64,000 nucleotides of DNA. It comes from Nigrospora sphaerica. Lineage: Eukaryota; Ascomycota; Sordariomycetes; Amphisphaeriales; Apiosporaceae. Below the pieces are notes generated by a model. The model was not told the DNA's origin. It made no database searches and saw only the letters and a program-made list of their open reading frames with translations. Shown piece by piece: positions 11,601 through 22,204 of the stretch. Position 1 is the stretch's first letter, and the number at the start of each line of letters is the position of its first letter. The translations under genes and the position numbers were made by a program. The stretch is taken from assembly GCA_018287875.1 (NCBI GenBank), contig JAGVVL010000013.1, positions 124,001 through 188,000 on the forward strand, given 5' to 3'.

Positions 11601-12529
11601 AGCGGATATCGGTTCTTTACCGTGACCTTATTTAGGCCCCGGTAATCGACGCATAGTCGTAGACTGCCGTCCTTTTTTGGCACGAATAGCACGGGTGCCC
11701 CCGCCGGGCTCGTGGAGTGCCTAATGCGACCGGTTTCCAACGCCTTCGCGAGGTACTCCTCGAGCTCCTTTCGTTGCGGTTCTGAGAGGGGATAGATAGG
11801 TCCGTGTGGAGGCTGTGCGCCGGGGATGAGGTCGATCGTGTGCGGTGTCTCTCCTAAAATAGGCGGCTCCGCGGCTGCGGACTCACTAAACACGACCTCG
11901 TACTCCTTTAAACAGGCTGGTAGCGCGACGGTCCCTATGGGCGGTTCGTCGTCAAGCCCCGGTATCGCCGACGCGTCACCTAACTCTAGCCTCGCTAGCT
12001 GGGCGATTAGCACCGGTTCGCCTTCGGTCGCTTCGCGGGCGAACTCCTCTGGCCCCACGAACTGCATCACTCTAAACGTGAACGTGTCTGGCTTTCGTGT
12101 GTCTAAGGTAATTCCCTCCCGCCCCATGCCCGGGCGGGACAGTAGCACCTGGGCCGCGTGCTTATCTCGGCGCACGACGAAGAACACCTGCGTGAACCTC
12201 CGTACCTGCCCTTGCACGTCTTGCATCTCTATCGCCGCTTCCACGGCGCCATAGCACCGTAGCGGCTGCCCGTCGACCCCTAAAAGTCGCGGCAGAGTTA
12301 TGGGGACTTTCGTAACCCAACCCCTCGTGACGGCTCGATCCGCCGTCCGCTTTGCGATCACGTTGACCTCGGCCCCCGAATCCAGGTCGATCCGAATCGG
12401 CTTCTTCGCTCGGCCGAGTTCGTCGCATAACTGGCCCGTGGTGCGCATGGCCGCGCCTAGCACCCCTGTCGCGCGGTGTGTGTCCGCTGAGTCGTCTTGC
12501 GCTCCGTCCGGCTCAGCTACACATTTCCC
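8663..12529 (-). pseudogene. pol of copy B, with C-terminal chromodomain
   Basis: Same order as copy A: protease (DSGAEVNVI), RT (YLDD), RNase H, integrase (HHCC, then DD35E), and here the complete integrase C-terminus and chromodomain (EEWEVEDIL...LVKWMGWP...NTWEP, about 8850-8720), ending at TAA 8663. Chromodomains of this type bind histone marks and steer integration. In this assembly protease and RT are in one open frame (10961 upward), better than in copy A, while the break near 10990 (GGG against GGGG in A) and others near 10575, 10330 and 9570 are one-base run differences. The break between integrase core and C-terminus near 9266 is shared by both copies. Confidence 0.85.
12480..12529 (-). 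promoter_or_regulatory. -1 ribosomal frameshift site and stem, copy B
   Basis: Identical to copy A. Heptamer GGGAAAT at 12529-12523; gag stop at 12519-12517; stem GCTGAG/CTCAGC with 5-base spacer and about 20-base loop, possibly extended by GTGT/ACAC across an internal loop. It joins the gag end frame to the protease frame exactly. Confidence 0.72.
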
Positions 12530-13866
12530 GCCTCGCTCGCGCTCCAGTCGGAGTCGGATCGGTACTGGGGCGTCTCTTGCTTCACCTCTGCCGCCTGGAT
12601 CCGCGCGCCGGCCGCTCGTGTAGCGCCGGTGTGCGCCGCCGGGGATTGCCTGCCCGGCGGCTTGGCCGTACAATCCCGCTGGATATGGCCCCCTCGCCGC
12701 ATTTATAGCAACGGACGTACTTCGGGCGGGGTCTCCTCTCGGTGGCGCCTGGGCCGAACCCCCTCGACGAACCTTCGACGCTGGTTGCACCACCGCCTGG
12801 TTCACATACCCCTGTCGGGTCCCGCTAAACTCGTGCTCGGCCCGGGGTCGCTTCCTTCCTCCCGGAGTCCCGTCGCGTGTCCCTTCGCGATCCCTTCGCT
12901 GATAAGGGGAGAGGATCTGCCATCGACGCTCCGCCTCGTGGGCGACCGCTTGGGCGTCGGTGATAGCAACGTTATCCCGAATGATGTCCATCCGTAGCCA
13001 CGGTCGCAGCTTGAGTAGGAACTCGTGTGCGATGAGGGGCTGGCCTGCGATGCTCTCTCGAACCCGTCGCTGCCACGCGGACCACTCGTTATAGAACTGT
13101 GTCGGCGATTGGTCGGCCGTTTGCCGGATCCGTTGTAGCGCCGCCATTGACCTCTGCATATTCTGAGCCGGGTCGATGTGTTCCCGTCGAATGAACTTTA
13201 AGAAGTCTGCCCACTTGGCCTGCTCGCTGTATTTCCCTTGCGGGTATAGATCTTCGGCGTGGGTGCGCCACTCGCTTTGCAAGGCGTAGTCCACGTTGGT
13301 GAGGGCCCATTCGATATAGCGAGCATCCGTCTGGTCGGGTCGGCTCTCGTTTTGTTGTTCCACCGCCACGATCCAGCTTCGGATCTCCACGTGGGTCGAG
13401 GCCTCCTCTAGCTTCTTGCATGCGTAAGTCGGTGGCTTCTCGTACGTGCGCGGTTCTCCGCTCGTGCTCCGACTGGGCGGCGTTAGTCCTTGACCCCGTT
13501 GGCGGTCGGCTCGGTCCGCCGTCATCATCTCGATCATCTTCTGCTGTGTCTTCAGCAGCGCGCGGAGAAGGTCGTTCTCCCGCGTGGCGACCCGGAACAG
13601 ATCGGACTCCGAGGGGTTGACATGTCGGGTCCCGGCGTTGGGCTTGGATCCGTTTCGCCGGATGGTCGCGGTTCGTCCGCGCCCGTGGGCCCTTCGTCCA
13701 TTGGGAACGGGCGCCCCTCCACCGTGCCCGCTCCGGTAGTCAGGGCGCCGGGGATCGCCGCGTTGCTCGGCGCGGCTGGCTCGTTGGCTCCTAACCCTAA
13801 GTTGGGGTGAGAGCTTGCTTGACCGGGCGTCGAGCTGTCGGGGCGCGATCGGGTAGCGGGTGCCAT
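12517..13866 (-). CDS. gag of copy B
   Basis: ATG at 13866; same protein as in copy A. One slip near 13810 (GAGAG against GAG) breaks the N-terminal 20 residues from the rest. The zinc knuckle CYKCGEGGHIQRDC is in the same frame as the end of gag here (EAGNV then TAG at 12517-12519), while the capsid part is in the pol frame, so at least one base is wrong or mutated between them, near the CCGCCC run around 12728. The GGGAAAT heptamer is at 12523-12529. Confidence 0.78.
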
Positions 13867-13902
13867 AGCCGGCTCGTTCTCGTGGTGTAGAGATTGAAGA
13901 AT

Positions 13903-14134
13903 TGTAACGGAATGATACGAATCGAACGAGGTGACTATGTGCACGCAATTCCAATGACTGGCTGGCTGTATTGACTTCAATCTGGCCGTCCCTCCGTTTG
14001 CGGGCGCGGCCAGATTCTGCATAAGGGCGCCCCGGATTAACGTGGCGCCGCTCCGCCGTTTCGGCGACCGCCCTGGCGCTTGCTTCCGCCGGCGCGCCGA
14101 CGCACCGCCGATCCGCCCGCCCGGCCCCTTTACA
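13903..14134 (-). repeat. 5' LTR of copy B (232 bp)
   Basis: On the minus strand it starts TGTAAAGG and ends CCGTTACA, giving the 5-bp inverted ends TGTAA/TTACA. The outer end is fixed by divergence from copy A at 14134/14135. The inner end is chosen by the TTACA; a TGTAG at 13886 would give a 249-bp LTR instead. The gag ATG is at 13866, only 37 bases inside. No TGG-type tRNA primer site follows. Confidence 0.7.
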
Positions 14135-14631
14135 GCTCGGCTATTGCTAAACACATACTTTATAATAGTCACTCAATCTCTATTAAGAGGGTTGTTAATG
14201 AGGACCTCATTAAGCTTAGAAGGTTTATTAATTAAGGGAGCGTCTTTAATACCAACTATTGTTCTTATCTCGTTAGCGTTATAAGTGTAAGTAAGAGAAA
14301 TAGCTAATATAAGGGGGTTATCTAGCTAATTAAAAAACTTAACGATATTAATGGAACATATAGCGTTAGCACGTCTTTAATTAAACTGTACGCTTTATAA
14401 AGTCTTTAACTTTCAATGTCTCTGTAGAAATCTCCAGACTTAGTGTGTTTTAAGGGTTTAAGGGTCCCTTAAAGCTTAAAATAGCCTTATAGCAAATAAA
14501 AGAAATCTTAAGTGTGGAGGAGTGTAGCCTACCTTAGTTTATAACTTAACTTAGCATATTTAAAAAGCGCTTAATAGTTAAGGATATGTTTTAACGCTTT
14601 TAAGAGGCCCCACGGCGTAAAACACCGCGGT

Positions 14632-14649
14632 CTATATGGCGCTGTAGGG
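14632..14649 (+). repeat. 18-bp direct repeat, first copy
   Basis: ctatatggcgctgtaggg here and ctatatggcgcggtaggg at 15441-15458 differ by one base, 810 bp apart and in the same orientation. They could be ends of an old element or scattered copies of a small repeat. Confidence 0.5.
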
Positions 14650-15440
14650 TGGTTCTAGATACTCCATGTCTGATAGCCGCGCCTGGCATAGATAGGCCAT
14701 TTCGGTGGGCTCTAGCGGCTGCACGCAGCTTCTTTTCGTGGTCGGACAACATGTTATAAGATGCGCAATTAAAGAGAGTAGAATAGTATATTGTCGCAAT
14801 ATGAGGCTATTCACGTGGCTTAGCCTCTCCTGTCAGGTCACGTGGCTCCTCTTCACATGCCAGGATTCACATGGTGACAGGGGTCCTGAGCTACTATATG
14901 TACTACTGCACCTACAGACAGATTTCCTTTGTTTCCTTCTAAGGGATAACTTGAACCTCGCTTTCCACGATCTCTGCAGTGCGACATATATTCTATTTAC
15001 TTTTACGAGCGCTGGTTACCGTGCTATTTATTAGTGACTATGTTAGAGTTGTTGAGGTTGGTGATACTTTTTAGGTGGCCCATTAAGGGGGTGGCCCGAG
15101 TAGAGGCGGTCTAACTTATATAGCCGCACTAAAATAAGAATTAAAATTCTCCACGATATAATAAGAATTAAAGAAATAAAGAGAGTATTGCTATAATCTA
15201 TAGGTAGTTAAATCTTAGTATATCGTATTAATTTAATAATTTTTTAAAGTGGGAGAATTTTCATTTGTTTACATTAGAAACTTAGTTTAGGTGGCTATTT
15301 TACTGTGGTGGCTGTTTTGCTAGGAGGACCGGCTGGTACATGCCTATCCTTATGGATAACGGTATGTGAGGCGTCTGGTTTGTAGTGGCCATGGCAGGTG
15401 ACTGTTGCCCGTGGGAATTTTCCGTGCTATGTATGCCGCG

Positions 15441-15458
15441 CTATATGGCGCGGTAGGG
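15441..15458 (+). repeat. 18-bp direct repeat, second copy
   Basis: Partner of 14632-14649. Here it sits in a small hairpin, with ccgcgc and gcgcgg flanking a tatatg core, and runs into the G10 tract. Confidence 0.5.
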
Positions 15459-16956
15459 GGGGGGGCGGGCTAGCATACTTAACACGGTCAGATTCATCGT
15501 CGCGGGGGCTAGGGGCAGCATGATGACCGCGTCGGTGCTCGCTTCTGGGGCGGTTCGTTGGCAATTTCATCAGGGTCCGTACCTGTGATTGTGGCGGGCT
15601 TAATGAGTTCGCTTAGATAGCATTGAGGCGGCAACACAAGGTCGGGAACCCCGGTAGCGCCACATTTCTGTGCGTCTAGCACGACAGAAGGCCATGGGCG
15701 GGCGAGGCGGCAAAGCCGGCGTCGCGTGCTTAATATCCATGGCGCCTTGTCCTAGGCTAAACGTCGTTCCTTGCGCGACGGGCACGTCGCGGGCCAGATT
15801 CGAGACACTGTAAGGCATGGGCCTGTTCCCCCTTTTGACTGTCTTATGAACTATGGTGTCCGGCCCAGGCTGTCAGGCCATCTGTTTGGACAAAGCCGTG
15901 GGGTGACATCAGCGGCCAACGTTTTTGTCACCTGGAGAAAAGGCACTAGGATGAGATGGTATCTTCAATACTCATCGTCGAAAACTCTACGAAACCTGCC
16001 ATGGAAATCGGAGAATCGCTTCTCGACAGCCTACTCAGATCGGTCCTTGATGCCTTCCTCGATACTTTGTAGTATGTGTAACCGCATTGTCATTTTGGAA
16101 CGAAATGGATAGGAAGTGGTCTCGTGAGTAACGGCATCGGCAGGCCGTCGGCGTCGACATCGGCTTCGGGTTGGACGAAATTCCAGACGGCGCGGACCGA
16201 GAAAAAGGTAAGCGCATCGGTTTGTCGCCGCGGCTCGGGAGATGGGCCATGGGCCTTGGTGCTTTGTGGAGGCCATTGAAGCGGAAGCGCACAACTTGGG
16301 GTGCTCTGGAGTAACCTGTATACCGTCAGTTTTTATGAGTGATTGTACCGTATCGTCTGATAGCGCGTCCTGTGGTAGGAAAGGGTGGGAATGGATAGCC
16401 GAGAGATTGATGAACAAAACAACGAGGCATAGAACAGAGGTAACCAAAACACGCAGCATTCTTGTCACTAGAGCCCGGCGGAAACCAAGGCGCCTATTTA
16501 TTCGCGAATAGCCACGCTGGCTGGGTCGCGACGAGCCATACGCCATGGAATTGACTGCGTGGCTGGCAACAAGCACTCTGCTAGGCGCCTGAAAGGGGCT
16601 GTGCATAGAGCTGCATACATCTCAGTTGGCTGCAAAATGTGTTCGTATCAGCGCTCACCGGAAGGCAGATTTTGGTCAGCCTCGGAGGCGCCAGGGAGGC
16701 TGTGCAGCCGCGACCCCGCACTTGACCAACAATACCGACCAAAGGGCTGACAGCAGTTCCTCGTCCCAATCGTCCCCCTCTCTCTCGGTTTGAGCTTGCA
16801 TAACATGACTGCGATCCCTCCTACATTCCACGTTCTGTCTCCCTGAATACCATGGATTGGAACAGACTTCAACCGGAGACGAGTAATTGTTACGCTCGAA
16901 TTACCTGCACAACATACCGACACCGTCCTATCATCAGATAATCGCTGCCGTCGCCA

Positions 16957-17440
16957 TGCCCAACAGCCGTGATGGCCGTAAGAGTGTCCGCTTTAGCATA
17001 GGGTCCGAGCAGTTGAGCGGCTCGAGACGCAGCCGTTGGGATGATGAATGTGATTCTGGAATTGGCTCGTCGTCAAGTGAACAAACCTCCCAGAGACGAG
17101 GGAGATCTGATTGGGGTTAACAGCTGCAGACCGCCTCCACCAGAGCAACGACCCCGACGCTTTACGAGAGGCCTACGTCACCTTGCTTGCAGAAAACCAG
17201 AACCTCAAGGGCGCTATTTGCCAACATGAAGCATCTCTGAGCACATCCCATCGGGCGATCAAGCAACTGGAGGAACACGCGACCGGCCTTTTTACGCAGA
17301 TAGAAGAACTCCAGGCCAAGAACAACGACTACAAAGTCGAAAGGGCGCGCCTAGCCACTAAGAGATGAACTCGAGGCCGAGAACAACTTATACAATGAAG
17401 AAAGGGCGCGCCTAGCTACCAAGAGAGCTGACCTCGAGGC
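16957..17440 (+). pseudogene. 5' part of an uncharacterised fungal coiled-coil gene, cut by an inversion
   Basis: ATG 16957. The N-terminus is basic and serine-rich with the motif DSGIGSSSSEQ, then TAADRLHQSNDPDALREAY, followed by a coiled coil (AENQNLKG, LEEHATGLFTQIEELQAKNN). A roughly 63-bp coil-encoding unit is repeated at about 17310-17370 and 17375-17435 (ggcgcgcctagc...aagag). I recall this head (DSG-SSSS, then a DPxALxEA line, then coil) from many ascomycete hypothetical proteins. The frame shifts near 17112 and 17366. The coil stops abruptly near 17440, where the DNA becomes the reverse strand of the next piece. Its natural continuation (KWRADYEHKRARLD) is found inverted at about 19700. 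Confidence 0.55.
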
Positions 17441-19794
17441 CATGATCGACTCGAGGTCCTTCAACCTTGATAAGCTGACGTCCTCGGAGGATATGGTGGA
17501 AGTCCGGGGGTCCGTGTATGTGATCCTGGAGTCGCCTAGACTCTCTATGACGTGCCACACTAGCGAATTGCCCGTTTGCTTAACAAGTAGCAGCATAGCT
17601 CTGGGTCCTTTGATAAACATCTTTCCGTTAAAGACCGTCGCATACGGTGCCTGTACCAGTTTAGAAATGTGATTGAGGGCCAGCTCAACACCTGTCCCGC
17701 GCTTCGGTCTGCGACGGATGGGAAAGCCATGCGTGAGAACTCGGTTCCTAACGAGTCCAGTCCAGCACCGACCATTAGATAAATCGGCTGGAGGATCCTC
17801 GTATGTCGTTTGGACCCAAATACCCCAGATAGTGTGCAAAATAAGGCGGGCTTTACTTTCCTTCCTGTCAATTCATATGAGGTGAGGAGTGCAGGCTGCA
17901 CTAATCGGTTGACCCGGGTTTTGTCCTCGAATAGGGAGGTCACAACTGATCCAGGCCAGTTGCTGTGTGATCTCGGCTAGCGAAGCTTTCGTCCCGAAAG
18001 CTCTCGCCACTAGCTGCGATGCTTCCATACGAGCGTACAGCTTCGTATAATCGTAAAACTCGGCTAAAACTTAATTAGACGAGATATAAGAGGTAATGGT
18101 CTCTATACTTACTTGAATGTTCCGCGCTACGTTTATCTTCAACGAGGTCTTTTATTAGTTGACAGACCACCTCCCCTGTGAGCGGCCATGTCTCGCTCAA
18201 GTACTTGGCACAAGGAACTGCTTGCGCTTCTAGTGACGACCCAGTGAAGCAGAGGGCATTTGCGATGGCATTGCCCCGATCACCCTCGTATCCCTGCTGC
18301 GTAAGAAAGAAATGCGGATTCCATTCAACTCGGAATGTCACACCGTAAGTCATCGACGCGGCTCGGCGACTGACTTTCTGTGGGCTTGGTAGCTGACACA
18401 TGACTTGTTGGCCTATGTCAGTCATGATGTCTGGGTCCGCTGGCGTGGTGAGGAAATGTTGACATAATTGGCTGCGAAGCCTCTGGTAGGCTTTTTCTTT
18501 AGAAATGAAATCGCCGTACATCCGTAAGCGTGCTCTAGCTTCAACCGTATCCTCATAATCTTCATTAGACGACCAGTCTACGCTGTTGTCATCACTGGGA
18601 AGATCACTCGGATGCACTGGGTGGGTTGCAGACTCGCTCATTTCCAGCCATTGTGACACCAGGTTCGCCTTGTCAGGATCAATGCCAATTCTCCTCGAAA
18701 AGGAGCGACTTTCAGATGAATGAGCTTCCTGAAATGCCGCGGCTATGTCTCTGGGAGACTTCAGGGTTAGATTGGATGACCAATTGATTGAGGATATCGA
18801 CTTACCTTCTGTGCCTGTGGACAAAGACCATGACATTACGCTGGATTTGCTTGCTAGCCTGATGCCCAACGCTGAGGGAGAAATTCTGTAGCAGATTTGG
18901 CAAGGAGGCGAAAACTCGCTTCCATACCTGTTCATCTTCTGCAGTGTCCGTGGAGGTGTGGGCTGCGTGAGCTTGCTCGAGAGTTTGTGCAAAAAGGTCT
19001 TTGGCCAGTGCCGAGATGTAGTCCATGTCCCCTGGATTTGTTGCGTCCGAGTACTCCGTCCTGGTTTCCTCCTGGTCGTCATCATCATCATTATTTGCGT
19101 CATCCGAGGCGTGGTCGTGTGAATTTTGGCCGTGGTGCTGCGTTTGGATTTTCTCGCTATCAGTTGAAAGGGTTTGGTTGCTGCTAGATTCTCCGACCGA
19201 GAACGATTGTGGTTCGGAAACTTAACTTGCAGAATTTTCGCTGTTCAAATCAGTCTCACCACTAATCGAAGCCCGCTGGTCAGCTTCAGACGGAAATCGC
19301 TCTTCCTTGTTCTTCTGCGAAACGCTGTATGACTCGACCCAGTAGAAGTCGGAGAGTACAGCGGACGCGGTATTGGCAACGCCATCGCTGGAAGGCTCTG
19401 GCTCCGGAGCTTGTGACCACCGCCCCTCGCTTGCTGTGAAGGATACCTCCCTCTCAAGGGTGGGTTCGGTAAGGAACTTGGGCTTTTTGTGTCTACCAGT
19501 AGCACTCGAGTCGGTGGTCTGGGGCTTGCCGCGCTTCTCGTCAGAGCGGATCGGGATCCGCTCTACCACGTCGTTAAAGACGCGAGGCGAATGAGACACG
19601 ATGCCGCCCGGTGGCTCCGCCTTGGCCCCGAGTCTTTCTCTATTGATATCCAGGCGCGCGCGTTTGTGCTCGTAGTCGGCGCGCCATTTTGTGGGCTGGT
19701 GTTCGAAGACTGTCAGCTTAGTGGGTAAGAGACTCACTAGCACTAGAGGAAGAATAAACATGAAGTACTAGTAACCACGAGTAGGAGCGCCTAG
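17441..19794 (-). pseudogene. Inverted middle of an uncharacterised fungal gene
   Basis: Reads right to left: a coiled, basic segment (KWRADYEHKRARLDINRERL), a low-complexity Ser/Glu region, a helical region starting MDYISALAKDLF, and a conserved block ending GTKASLAEITQQLAW, then GFPIRRRPKRGTGVELAL...NGKMFIKGPRAMLL...WHVIES near 17500-17750. Two introns are clear: 18805-18751 (GTAAGT to CCCAG) and 18112-18064 (GTAAGT to TTTTAG). One TAA at 19222-19224 interrupts an otherwise continuous frame. These blocks match, from memory, a large ascomycete-wide family of unknown function. The reading ends at about 17440 in the middle of a conserved region (LSRLKDLESI). Confidence 0.6.
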
Positions 19795-20690
19795 GGCCAT
19801 GTACGACATTGGGTCTCGGATTTCGAGCTGAGTCAAGACTGCCCATTGAAGCAGGGACCCATTTCACCTGGAGTCAATATCGGCCGCGGAAGAGGCTTTT
19901 CTGTGGCACAGAACTCCAACGCCGTTAATTCGCGCGCTAGTCACCTTCAGGGTCTCTATGATCTGACCAAAGAATCCGTTGCATTGTTTGATTCAGACGA
20001 CAAAAGAAGCTGGCTGGTTGATGGAGTCAGCGTGCTGCTTCACCTAGCTCGAGCATCTCTGAAGCGCGACGAAGACGATCCCATCACCCGCTCTTGGTAT
20101 CAGTTCAAGATGAAGGAGTACAGTCACACCTCCCAACCCAGCGACAATCCCGCCTTTAGCATTCTAATGGACCCCACTAATCTTAAGGCACCATTGCACG
20201 ACACTCCTACGGGATCTCCTGAAACATTTGGCCAGCGAGTTGAAAAGATTTGGTCCTTTCTCGAGATGGTAATGGACGACGAGAAACAAGCGAATGACGA
20301 ACAACACGCTTGCACAGACCTCGAAGCCTTTGAATTCCGACATATTGCGACCGTCACCGGCCCTGTCTCTCGCTGCGCAATCCCGTTGCCGCCGGAAGGC
20401 CGTGCATCCATCGACCTCTGTCGAGAAGTCAATGCGGTGACCCTCGTTGGAAGTGGATTTGGGAGCTCATTAAACCCAAACCCCTCGTACGACTCTGTCC
20501 TCCTTGGCAATGCGTGCCCAAGGGCATGGGCTACATTTGTGTCCAAACATGCCATCTTAGGCACATCATAGAGAACCGAACAGACAAAAATATCGGGTCT
20601 GGGGTCGCATCGGAAACATCTACTGGAGGAAGCTCGAAATGGGCTTCGACGGAGGATGTGACTGCCGCATAGGGCCTAGTTGCAACTATG
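19795..20690 (+). pseudogene. 3' part of the same uncharacterised fungal gene
   Basis: Open from 19795 with GHVRHWVSDFELSQ, which continues the block lost at 17440. Then comes LYDLTKESVALFDSDDKRSW followed by LVDGVSVLLHLARASL, then SIDLCREVNAVTLVGSGFG near 20400-20470. This order is what I remember for the C-terminal half of the same family. A one-base slip at the GCCCAAGGG around 20520 separates the last conserved block (GMGYICVQTCHLRHII) and the end at about 20670. Role unknown. Confidence 0.6.
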
Positions 20691-20875
20691 CCAGGAATCT
20701 TTAGGCGGTGGGCCAGTTTGCCGGTTTCAAACCCGGCCCGGTTGACAGAGGAAAGGAAAGCCTTCCTCCCGAGGGCGCAGTAATCTTTGGCGGTTATTCT
20801 TCTTTCTCCGAAAGCCGGCAACCCGACAGCCCCAACAGCCATGGCTTACTTGGATCAAGTTGTGGCTCAGCCACG

Positions 20876-22204
20876 ATGGCAAACCGCGCCTCCCCAGCGA
20901 CTGATTCTACATATTCCCCAAGTCTTGGCCTCTCCTCTTCCAGTGGAACATCTTTGCACGCAGAGTCTTCTCAACCTACCGAGACTGATTACCCGCAACT
21001 CACATACATTCCAGGGACAGCGCCAAACAAACGAATGCGAGTGGCGGGATGGCCAGAAGGTAGACTTCATCAACCACGTTCCTCTCTTCGCTTATACGGC
21101 CGACTAATATTCGCGTTTCAGCCAGAGATAGTGAGCCGCTCTTCAGCCGGAATCTCTCCCTACAGCCTGTGGAGGCAGATCCCAACGTTAGAATTGGCCA
21201 CGTTGGAGGTGGTCATTCAGCACCCGGTAGGAAACCACAACATCCCCGAAACCGCGAAGAATTCAGCGTGGTAGTTATCTATGCGCTGAGGCTCGAGGCC
21301 GAGGCGTTCGGTGACATGTTCGACCAGCGCTGGGATACTTCGTTCGGCAAGGCCCCAAGGGACCCCAATGCCTACTCGACCGGCACCATTGGCGAGCATA
21401 ACGTTGTGCTTGCCCACATGGCGGGTATGGGGAAGTCGAACGCCACGTCGGTCGCCGCTTACGTCCACTCCAGCTTCCCCAACATCAAGTTAGCCTTGGT
21501 TGTGGGCGTCTGCGGCGTCGTGCCTCTGCCTCCGCGGAGGGAGGCCATCGTACTCGGAGACGTGATTATCAGCGACAGTGTCTTCCAGTATGACCTCGGC
21601 AGGAAGCACGGCCGGGATCGAGTCGTGCCGAAAAAGAACTCCGGGAGTCGCTGAGGTTTCCCACGTGCCCGCAGCTCCGTCACCTCATGGCCAGGATGGA
21701 CACGAGAAGCGAGCGGCAAAGGCTGGCCATGAGATTGGCACACTACACTAATGGAACCCCGCGGAACCCCGATATGGGCGCGCAATATCGAGAAGACGCA
21801 GGAGACGGGCCGGACCGCGGCCTTTTCCACACCGCGTACCGGCACGCGGATAGCGCCCAAACGTGCGCCGGATGCGGCTGCCACGGCACGGCGTCCCAAC
21901 GCCAGCGACTGGGCCAAGGCAACCCGAAGCCGGCGGTGCACATTGGGCGGCTGGCCTCGGGGACTCGGTCATCCGGTCAGCCGAGGACCGCGACGAGCTG
22001 GCCCAGGACGACGACATCATCGGCTTCGAGATGGAGGGCGCCGGCGTCTGGGATCACTTTCCCTGCCTCGTCATCAAGGAGGCCTGCGACTACGCCGATG
22101 CCCACAAGACGAAGGAGTGGCAAGGATACGCCGCCACTACGGCGGCGACGTGTGCCAAGGCCTTCTTGTTGCTGTACTGGGAGCCCACGCCTTATTTCGG
22201 ATAG
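20876..22204 (+). CDS. Nucleoside-phosphorylase-like (PNP_UDP_1) protein
   Basis: Two exons joined across 21060-21121 (GTAGAC, branch GACTAAT, TTTCAG). About 420 residues: a disordered Ser/Thr-rich N-terminus of about 125, then a phosphorylase-like domain beginning FSVVVIYALRLEAEAF, with GTIGEHNVVLAHM, MAGMGKSNATSVA, LALVVGVCGVVP, a Cys/His patch (CAGCGCH) and DDIIGFEMEGAGVWD...IKEACDYAD...WQGYAATTAA. In fungi such domains often stand at the N-terminus of NACHT/ankyrin (NLR-like) proteins; here the protein ends straight after the domain with YFG and a stop. Frame slips at an A5 run (21629-21633) and a G4 run (21959-21962) are each explained by one missing base. It follows the inverted gene at short distance. 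Confidence 0.72.

Larger units (their letters stand above)
4733..14134 (-). mobile_element. Complete Ty3/gypsy chromovirus, copy B, 9.4 kb
   Basis: LTR retrotransposon read right to left: 5' LTR 13903-14134, gag, pol (protease, reverse transcriptase, RNase H, integrase, chromodomain) ending at 8663, then a 3.7 kb segment carrying a gene on the opposite strand, a G-rich tract at 4969-4975, and the LTR at 4733-4965, which it appears to share with copy A. Seen directly: the two LTR segments differ by a single base of length, and both copies diverge from each other exactly after TTACA at 14134 and 4965. The right flank is AT-rich host or repeat DNA. Inferred: 4733-4965 is the 3' LTR of this unit as well as the 5' LTR of copy A. 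The element is GC-rich with no RIP-type stops, so it is young or was never exposed to RIP. The alternative is two separate insertions flanking an unrelated gene. Confidence 0.72.
14135..16950. other. AT-rich and non-coding stretch
   Basis: From 14135 to about 15260 the sequence is AT-rich with no coding potential, probably old RIPed repeat. The part 14740-14960 (cacgtggct, tatatgta, then a CT-rich stretch) resembles an LTR or promoter remnant, but no partner repeat is seen. From 15300 to 16950 composition is ordinary; open frames there are short and unlike any family I know. A G10 run lies near 15456. Confidence 0.5.

Noticed and set aside
13886..13903. LTR end at TGTAG (13886) instead of TGTAA (13903)
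   Set aside because: Gives good TGTA/TACA ends too, but TGTAA/TTACA is longer and leaves a possible self-priming site just inside. Not settled.
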